From assembly GCF_051106095.1 (NCBI RefSeq), contig NC_135786.1, forward strand, positions 88,386,001 through 88,450,000: a stretch of DNA of 64,000 nt. Direction: 5' to 3'. The stretch comes from Pogona vitticeps (Eukaryota; Chordata; Lepidosauria; Squamata; Agamidae). Positions 25,801 to 36,400 of this stretch are shown piece after piece (position 1 is the stretch's first letter; every line of letters begins with the position of its first letter). A model generated the notes under the pieces. The model did no database searches. It worked only from the letters and a program-made list of their open reading frames with translations, and was not told the DNA's origin. Made by a program: the position numbers and the translations under genes.

Positions 25801-28800
25801 TCAGTGTAGACATAGTTTAATAATGCCGTGACTACACTGGCAAGCTGAATTGGAGCAAATTATTTGTGAACTGTGTTATGGTTGAATTTGCAATCAGTGA
25901 TGACACAGGGCCTAAGGACTGATGTGAGAGTTCCTTGTTCACAGTTGATGAGAGTCCATTTGCATTTAAGCCCACAGACCCACTTCTTTCCTTTCTTCTT
26001 CTGGTCCTGCTTCTGCCAATCCTTTTATGGCTCATTGTCAAACTGCTTGGTTTTTCAAGAGTTGTACAGTGTTCTGGAAAAGGTGGCAGTGTTTCCAAGT
26101 TCCTCTTAAAATGTGCAGAAATGCTACATACCATGGGAAGATCTTTTATTAGGTCTGGGTTTTTTTTCCTGTTCTGTTCATTATTTTTTTTAAAAAAAAA
26201 TCATCCAGAGGTGATCCAGCACTAAATTAATTTATCAGCACTAGTGATAAGGTGATCTAGCACTAATCTCACATATGAAAAAAAAAAATACATCTGAGGA
26301 TGATTGGGAGGAAAGAACATGGGGGCAAGTATTCCCCCAGTACTGAACATTACATCCCAACTGCCTATGTCACTGAAACACTACGCACAGATATGCCCTT
26401 GTCTTTACAGGAAAAAAAATCAGCTGATCACACAGGAAAAAGTCAGTTCAAATCAATTCAGCTTGAAAAAAGGACAAGCCCCAGTGGCACAACAAAAAAC
26501 AAACAAACAAAAACTGCATTGGGAGCAAAAAGCATTGATCAGTTCAAATCAGCTTTTGTGTTGTGTGATAATAAAAAAAAACCACTTTGAATCAACTCTT
26601 ATTAAAACCACAGCAAGCCTACATCATTTGACTGTATGAGTCACAGCCTTAGAATGTTATTTATCCAATTACCTTGGGATGTATTATTCAAATGATTAGA
26701 AGATTGGTTTGTTAGCATTTCATTTCTCCTTCTCAGGTGCATTTATGCTAAGAGGAGACTCTGTTCTACTCTTAGTACCCAGCTCCATCTTTGTTAAATT
26801 CAACAGCCAAATAGCCAGGTTGTGACATTATAGAGCAGGGGTCTCCAAACTTTTCAGCATGAGAGCCACATCATATATTTTACACATTTTTGAGGGCTGA
26901 AGAAACACACATGCTCATGTACGCATGCACAGGCTGAAGGGAATGGACCTGAGCCTACGGTTTTCGATGGGCTGGATGAAAAGGCAAGGCATGCTGGATG
27001 TGGCCCGCAGGCCGTAGTTTGGAGACTTGTGGTGTAGAGCAATCAGTGCAGGCTTTTCTGTGCTGACAATGGCACATGACGGCAGTAGCTGACAATCTGA
27101 CCTGGCCTCTGAAATCCTGCTGATGTGGCTGGATAGTGAGCCAGCAAAAGATAATTAAAGACAAGGAAAACCCAAGTGATGTCTTCTAGCCATGCCCACA
27201 TCAGTCTTGCTTAGATGTGAGCATCCTGTCACTCTGATTGCTTTTCAGTGACAACAGCTGAAGAGTGCAAACTCTACTACTTCCATTCAAAACCACCAGA
27301 TGTCATGTTGTTCATCATTTAACATAAAAATCTGGAAAAGGTCACAAAAGTCTTTGAGTCAAGCTTCACTCTTCACCTGTGATCCAACCTGAAAATGTTC
27401 CCCAGGAGTTTCCTATATGAGTCATTCATGAATCCAGTGGATATCCTAAAGTATAACTATGCAACAACATTCCATACCAAACTCACTAATAACAACTGAT
27501 TGTGAGAGAGGAGTAACACTTTTCTTAACAGCAAAAGGTGGTGGCTTGAGTGAGATGAGAAGAGCAACATCTTGGGGTTAGATGTTCAAACCATTTGATG
27601 ACATAAGAGAAGGGTTTTCATTACTAAAGGAGGTAGTGACAGCTGTCTGTCTGACATTATGGGTGGCCACCAGACGTGACCTGACCTCTTGTACCAGCAA
27701 CAGCACACCTCGATATATCAGTTGCTGGGAAACATATGTAAGAGCTCCTGCCCTCACATCCAGCTTCTAGACTTCCTGAGGGCACCAAAAGGATCCAGCA
27801 TCCCTCTTATGGTCTTAAAAATAATTGTTTCTTCATAATAGTGAAATTCTGCATTCCTATGAGATTCTGCATTCAGTAGCCTTAAATACAGCCTTCCTGA
27901 GATTTAAAAGTTCTGCTCCCTTTAAGGCCACTAACAATGGCCAAAATCCTGTTTCTTAGCATAGTAAGTTGCACTAGAGTTGGACCCACTGAATCGGTGA
28001 GGATTTAATGAATCATCTCCTTCATAAGTTCCATTGATCCAAATGGGTCTACTCTATGTTTAAAACAGTCACAGTTAGAGCAGGCCAGTTAGAGAGGCTC
28101 TATATATTTTATTTTAAACCCCTTCTTTGTTCTAAAATTGCTGCTAAAATTTCAGTGTATTTTTCCACACAGGTGTTTTTACAAAAATATCCAAGTACAG
28201 AAGGCTGCGAAATTGTGCTCCTGACAGATGGAGAAGATAAAACCATAAGCTCTTGCTTTACTAATGTTGCAAACAGTGGCTCTGTAATTCACACCATAGC
28301 TTTGGGTCCAAGTGCTGCCAAAGAACTAGAAATGCTGGCAGACATGACAGGTGAGTAAACAGAACATCTCAAGTCTTGTAAGAAGCTTTCGTGCTATGTG
28401 GCAGCTAGTAGCTACTGGGGATTGTCTAGATAGTTAAGTTGCTACAATGTTCAGTCAAAGCAGTGATTAAATGACATGAAACAAAACAAAAATGCTTTCA
28501 TTGCGTTAAGTATGCCTCTAATTTCAATAAAAGAGAGAACAAAGGTATAAATATTAAAACATGGCTGTGACATATGCCTTGAGGTGCAATGGATCAACTG
28601 CAGTACTGCAGTCAAGGCTACATATGGTTCCCAGCAAATCCCCCCCCCCCTTTTTGTGGTAGATACCAACTCTTTTTATTCATCCTAGCTTTCATCCCAG
28701 CAATACATAATTAATTTATTATCTGTTGTATTTCTTTTAATTCCTGTTTTGAAAACTTAACTCATTGAAAACAAAAAAAGTTTGTTAATATTTTCATTTT

Positions 28801-31800
28801 GCAAAGCACAATCCTGCCAAACCAGAATAATTTCAATCTTTTATAGTTCTCTAATCTATCATTTATTCCTTTCTTTATTCTTTCCAAATTTGTTTTCTTC
28901 AAATCATGTGTGTTTTTGTGACGTCTACACCCAAATATGTAATACTCTCAATCACTTTGAATTTAAACTTTTACTTCATTTTTTCTGTTCCCTCTCTAGA
29001 ATAATTGTATAACGTCATTTCAGATTTTTTTCCAGTTCATTAAGAATCCACTTAATTCCCCAAATATCCTTAGGCATGTTTGGATTTTATCTATAGCTCT
29101 TGACAGGGACTTTACAGATAAGGGGGTGCCCTTTCTTTTGCCCCAGCCGAGGTTTATTCAATTCAGGTACCAGTAATCAGACACCAGTAATCAGACAGAC
29201 AATAGAATTGAGAGTATTAAAGTAAAGAAAATTGTATTGTAGCAATATTGTAGCAGTAGTAATACTGTACATACAGAGTTGTCCTTTCTTCAGTCCTTTG
29301 GTCATGCACGTTACAGCATTCAATGTCAGTACATTTACCATAGCATAAATCCAGTCTGTAGTAATATTCTGCTTCATAAATCAATCCTGCAGAGTAGCTC
29401 CTTCTTCTCTCCATTTGACACCCCCCCCACAGTGTTCTGAGGCTTTTAGCTTTATTGCCCCTTGCGGCCAATTAGAGATTAGCTTCTACAGCCTTCTCTA
29501 GCATTTTATTTCCACAGCTGTATTAAATCTAACTGGTAAGCTTGTTGCTAGCACAGCTGTAGTATTTGATCAGACTCTTTCTACAAACTTTCTACAAACT
29601 GATTATCAATTCCTACAGGGATGTTCTAGACCTGACAGCTCTTCCTAGATTTTTTATCATCAACAAAGTGTTATCTGCAAATAGACTTATTTTAGTTTTC
29701 TGCTGAAATATAATCCCCTTTATTAAATCATCTCTTATGGCACAAGCCAATACTTCCATTATAAAAGCAAACAATTTTGGAGATAGAGGGCATCCTTGTC
29801 TTGTTCCTCGACTTTTATTACAACTGTGACACCATAATTTACTATTACTGTTGCCTTATTTCCTGAATATAATTGATGAATAACATTTCTAAATCTTGTT
29901 CCAACTCCTATTTCATCTTGTTCCAACTCCCAGTTCATCCCATTTCACCAGTCCGTTTCCGGACCCAATTCAAACTGCTGGTCATTATCTATAAAGTGGT
30001 ATACAGCTTGGGTCCAGGCTACCTGAAGGACCGTATCTCCCCATATGCACCTTCTCGGTGATTAAGATCAGCAGAGGAGACCCTCCTCTTGGTCCATTGC
30101 CAGCACAAGCACAGCTGATGGGGACACGGGAGAGGGTCTTCTCTGTGGCAGCCCCCAGACTATGGAACGCTCTCCCTCAGGAGATCAGGATGGCCCCTTC
30201 CCTTTTATCCTTCTGAAAAAAAGCTAAAGACCCATCTCTTCAGGCAGGCGTTTAACAAGTACAACTGAATCTCTGAACTCCATGTCAGCAGAAATTTTAA
30301 TCTTTTTTTGTTTCATGTTTTAATCTTTTAATTGTATTTTAAACCATATATTGTTTAATTTATCTTTTAAAAATTAACTTATTATGTTTTTAAATTTTGT
30401 GAATTTTAATGTTGTGAGCCGCTTTGGGTCCCTTGTTGGGTGAAATGCGGCGGCATCATCATCATATCTTCAGCATTGGCTATTCTACACAATCAAAAGC
30501 TTTGCAAATATCTAGTCCTAACCTAACTGTTTTTAAGTTATTTTTATTGATAAAATAATTTTTATTTAAAGCTCTCCTAACCAAATTAGATATTTGTCTT
30601 CCTTCTATGAAACCACACTGATCATTTTTCATATATTTAGCTACAAGTTCACTAATTCTGCTTGCCAAGATTGCTACAATCTGTACAATCTTAATTTAGC
30701 TTCAATATTAAAATTATCACAGACTGTTTCCATGGAGATATTTCTTCTCCATCTAATATTTTATTGAATAATATTTCCTTTATTGGCACCAGTATGCTCT
30801 AAAATTTTTTATAATACTTGACACTCAATTCATCTATTCCTGCAGCTGTGCCCACTTTCAATCTATTCATTACTTCTAGGATCTCATCTTCTGTTATTTC
30901 TCATTCCATTCTATCTCTTTCCTCATCTTGGATTTTATCACTTATATTTTTATATAGGTATTAATCTCATGTAATGATATATTTTTCCCAGTATATAATT
31001 TTTCAATTTTTTTAAAAAAAATCATTAATTTTCCTTTCATTATATTATACAATTCACTCTTCTTATTCCTTATTGCACCAATTATATATATTGCTTTTTA
31101 AAGTCTGAGTGGCCTAGCCAATATTTTTGAATTCTTATTACTATTTTTTAAAATTATCTTTTTATATTTTAAAATCATTGTATTTTTTCAAAGAAACAAA
31201 AAACAAACAACCTACATATCCTGATCAAATCACAGCTGTTTGTCACACTGAGCTTCTGGATGCACAACTGCACAACCTCACTTATATGCACTAGTACAAA
31301 ATACAGAAATTTATTTCATTTTATTTCCATAGGCACATTGTTCTAAGCATTCTTCTACTCATGTTTCAGGAGGCTTGAAATTTTCTGCTACAGATCGTTT
31401 GGATTCTAATGGCCTCATAGACGTTTTCAGTGCAATTCCATCAGGAAGTGGAAACACCAGTCAACAATCTATTCAGGTCAGCTCTTCAAAGATTTGGGAG
31501 GAAGCAGAGGTCACTGTAGTAGTTGTTAGTAGTAGCAGCAGCGGAGCAGTAACTATACATTTTGGCAGCAGGGGCAAACCGCACCATTTCTCCTCTGCTT
31601 TGTGCTAATGCATGGACAAGAACTCCCACAAAGGAAAAGAAAGAACAGGATGGGTTGCCCACAAGGAAAGGGAAGGGAAGGGGAGGGAAGGAAGGAAGGA
31701 AAAGAAATGCAGCTTAAAGGGAATAAATATATGAACAAATAATAATGATAAATGAATTTAATGCAGAAAAACATTAGTTGTAGCAGCATGCAGGCACTGC

Positions 31801-33327
31801 ATTTGGAGAGCATTCACAACTGCTCCCACCTATTTAAATGGAGGTGGTCTACATCTTCCTGTGTTTAGCTGTAAGGCATTAAAGGGTACCAGTTTTAGCA
31901 TCATTAGACTATCAAGATCTTGAAACAAAGTAGCCCTCCTTATGGCTGTACTAAAATTTATGAATATCTGGGAATGACATAATTTTCATCCTTTGGAATA
32001 TTAAATGTATAAATTAGTAGGGCATCTTGTAGATAATACCTGTTTACTCTCTTAAGGAAATGACCACAGGTGTATGCCGAGCTTAATATTTAATTTTTCT
32101 GTTATAGTAAAATATTCTTAATTTCCCCCCTAACAGCTGGAAAGTAAAGGAGAAAGCATCAATCCCAACCAGTGGCTGGATGGTATTGTATCTATTGATA
32201 AAACTGTGGGAAATGATACTTTCTTTGTAGTTACATGGAGTCTGAGCACATATCCACCGGGAATTTTCCTAACGGATCCAAAAGGGAGAAGATACACACA
32301 GGCCAACTTTGTCATTGACAAGACCAATATCCGAACAGCTCGACTCCAGATTCCTGGAACCGCATTGGTAAAGTCCACGGTTCTCTTTAGATTTATATAG
32401 ATAACTGTAGAGGCACGAGGAAAGTGTCTATAGGTAAATGGCTGCCTTATGGAGCCACTGGAACTGCAGCTATGCTGACCAAGTGTTGTGTCACTGCAGC
32501 CAAAATTGCATGATAATTATACAGTTAAGGAGGAGTATTTATTCCAGAAGTTCTATATACAGCTTTTCAAATTCTAACACATTGATTTGCAGGCAGGAAA
32601 TTGGGTGTATTCAATTCTGAACACCCACTCAACAGCTCAGGTCATATCAGTCACAGCCACCACCCGAGCAGCATCTGCATCTGTGCCTCCAGTGATGGTG
32701 AAGTCCTACGTCAGCAAAGACACCAATAGTTATCCTAGCCCAATTATCATTTATGCGGAGGTCAGCCAAGGATTTTTGCCAGTGATTGGTGCAAATGTCA
32801 CAGCAGCGGTTGAATCAGCATCTGGACAAACTGAGGAGTTAGAGCTTCTTGATGATGGTTGGGGTAAGACTTTTTAAAAGTATCTGAGGTGGTTCTGTGT
32901 TTTTTCCAGTTAGGATGGGCCACCAGAAAGTGGTTCCAGATTAAATCAGGCCTAAATTCTTTCTAGAAGCAAAAATGACTACAACACTTTTGGGCACAGC
33001 TTAAGAAGATAAGACTCACTGGAAAAGACAATAATGCCAAGATAAGTTGAAGGCAGCAGGAAAGGAAGAAGACCAAATATGAGATGGATTGATTTGACAA
33101 AGGAAGTGATGGCCTTGAGTTTGCAAGACCTGAGCAGGGCTGTTAATGACAGGACTTTTGGGAGATCACAAATTCACAGTGTTGCTGTTAAGTCAGATCA
33201 GAAATTTGTACCATATAAAAGAAGAGCCTTTTTAATTGGAGATGTTGGGGTGTTAGTCCCTGCACATGTAAAATACAGTATGTGCTCATTCACAGATCTG
33301 TGATTCTTCCTCTTCTACTTAGACTAT

Positions 33328-33421
<94 letters not shown>

Positions 33422-36400
33422 AATAATAGCATGGATGGGATTTTCAGATTTCTTTGACCATCAGCTCCACAGTACAGTAGTCCATCTGTCAAGCAGAACT
33501 CTCAGACACTTAAACGTGTCTTACTTGGGAGAAAGGCCTTAACTGGAAACCTCTGAGGCTGAGGTAGACCTAGCTCCTCCAGGATTCCTGTTTCTGCCTC
33601 AGTTTCTGAACAGGAAGCTAGAACACTCACACTACATGGACAAGTATGCTAATCAGTCACACTGTTCCAAATGAAAGGAAAAATGCACACAATTGTTTTA
33701 ATGCTATGTTTAATTAAGTTTTTTTAAAAAACAATACTATGACTTACTGTGATTTTTAACTGTACTGTATTTGTTTCATATGTTACTTTGGATCGCATGG
33801 CTCCCATATATGTGGTGAAAGATGCCTGGGACTGCAGGAAACAGGGCTTGTCAAGCATGCACCAGTAGAAGATTTGTTGTAGATGCTAATTCTCAGTATT
33901 TATGTCTTCAGGTGCTGATATTATAATGTATGATGGGATCTACTCAAGATATTTTGTAGCGTTCAAAGAAAATGGTAGATACAACATTAAAGTGCGTATC
34001 CAGGGTCAAAATGAGACTGTCAGACGTACCCGCAGACAGAGCCTGTCTCTTTATATACCAGGTTATGTAGAAAATGGTAAGGATTAATAATAAAACAACA
34101 TCACTTTCTGATCAAAATGTGGGAGAGTATGAGTAAAGAGTCAGGTTAAGAATTCTCAAAAGTGTCAAAGAAGTGTCTTTAAAGAAATGGAGGCTTCTCC
34201 TGGCTCTTCTCCCTACCATTGCCTTTGTTAGGTCTTAATTCCATACATAGGTTGAGAAAAGATTCATGTATACATATACTGTATAAACATATCTGCACAT
34301 TGGTCTTATTGTATCTCCTACAATACTCGAATCAGCTGTGCACCTGCTACCCCAGCAGGCTAATAGAATGTGCTAGAGACCAAAGTGTATCCCGAATCAT
34401 ACAAAAGATTTCAAATAATATTTTGGCAACCTTCTTTGAGCCTAAAATCTTCATCAAGGTCCTTTTGTTTTGTCACAGTGATGCAAGACAACCACCTGTA
34501 ATACAAGACTATTATATTGTTATATGCTGTCAAGATATTTCTGACCAATGACAGCCCTAATAGGGTTCTAGAAGTATATAACAGATATTTGTGGAGTGAT
34601 TTACAATTGTCACATACACACCCATAAGTTTCCATGGCAAAGTGATGATTTGAATATATTCTATTTGAGGATTTTCAAATATTTTACCCACTACAATATA
34701 CTGCACATGAGGATATTTACGAAGCAATGTGTGATACAGTACTGATTGTCCTTGACAGAGCCACATGATCTCACTGCCTATATAGTTGTCATAAAGGTAA
34801 AGGTTCCCCTTGACATTTAGTCCAGTCATGTCTGACTCTAGGGCGTGGTGCTCATCCCCGTTTCCAAGGCATAGAGCCAGCATTAGTCTGAAGACAGTTT
34901 CCGTGGTCACGTGGCCAGCGCGACTAGACACGGAACGCCGTTACCTTTTCCACCGAGGTGGTACCTGTTTATCTACTCACATTTTTACATGCTTTTGAAC
35001 TGTTAGGTTGGTAGGAGCTGGGACAAGCGACGGGAGCTCACTCCGTCGTGTTGATTCGATCTTACGACTGCTGGTCTTCTGATCTTGCAGCACAGAGGCT
35101 TCTGCAGTTTAACCCACAGCGCCACCACATCCCTTTGTCATAGATGCATGTTTTTCTAAAGTTCCTGGCAAGCCTTAATATTTTTGCTATTGACAAGTAT
35201 GCAGGTTGAACAAGGGAGGAAATTCACATCTCAGTAAAAGAATGAATATTTTCACAAGTTCCAGCTGAGTTCTCTGACCCCCAGCCTGTCTTTTCTCAGG
35301 GTGATATTGACCGCTCCAGATTACAGCTGGCATGAGAAGTCTGTGCCCTACAGATGTAATTCATCATCCCTGACCATTGGCGGTGAGGGCTGAGGCTGAC
35401 AGGAGTTGGACTCCAAAATTGTCCAGAGGGAAACAGGTTCCCCACTCCTAGATTGCCCAGGCAACTTGAATTACATCATCAACCAGCAGGGAGGAGGTGG
35501 CGAAAGAGAGATGCCCTCTCCCAGAATCATCTTGGAATAGACACCTTAATCATGCAACAGTTTGGGGTAGAGTGAGGCTGCATTTGAAAGGGCATTTTCT
35601 GCAAAACATTCCAAATAGAATAACAAGGTTGTATGGGTACCTCCTGCAGTCCGGTGGTTCTCAAACCTGGGTCCCCAGATGTTCTTGGACTGCAGCTCCC
35701 AGCACAGCAAGTGGTGAAGGCTTCTGGGAACCGCAGCCGAAGAACGTATGAGGACCCCAGTTTGAGAACCACTGCTGTAGTCATTCAGAGCAAATCTATA
35801 CTCATAAAAATAGTAAGTATCTGAAAACCAAAAAAATTACTGCCTGAAAGACAATAAATCAGAGTCCCAGTGTAATAGAGAGGGGGAGATGTTGTCATTT
35901 ATGCTGCTGCGTTGTTTCAAAACCATTTTCTCATAGGTGAAATAAAAATGAATGCACTCAGACCTGAAGTGAGTGAGGAAGAAATCCAAGCAGACATAGA
36001 AGATTTCAGCAGAACCACGTCAGGTGGTTCTTTTGCAATGTCAGGGGTACCTGCTGGAAATCTGAAGGATGTCTTCCCGCCCTGTGCAATCACTGACCTT
36101 GAGGTAGAACCAGTTGATGAGGGTGAATTCCTTTTATCTTGGACTGCTCCAGGAGATGATTATGATTCAGGAAAAGGTAAGAGAATTCTGCCTCAAGGAC
36201 AAGTGCCTCAGTCATCAAAACAACGGGGTGTCTTTTCTGAAGAATTAAGGAGAAAGACAGCCACTAGTTTTATTTACACTGGGAATTCTTTCCTTTAAAT
36301 TTCCTGGAGTAGCATCACTCTGTTCTTATGGAGCAAGGCTTACAATTTCCCTAAGTAGGTCTACTATTGCTGGTATTTTCTTGGATTTCAGGATATGGTA

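Larger units (their letters stand above)
25525..28172 (+). other. Gene B intron 7
   Basis: 2.6 kb. Contains the hAT MITE at 26836 and a repeat at 27945-28070. The remainder, including 27040-27940, is unrecognised. Confidence 0.5.
28690..31180 (-). mobile_element. L1-type LINE fragment (reverse transcriptase), interrupted
   Basis: Read on the minus strand, 30480-30668 gives reverse transcriptase sequence [20 protein letters not shown] and [13 protein letters not shown], and 29640-29900 gives GTRQGCPLS-like and LLMIKN-like parts of the L1 enzyme. The element is fragmented and is broken by a likely LTR at 29101-29637 and a CR1/L2 copy at 29935-30465. Outer limits are approximate. Confidence 0.75.
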
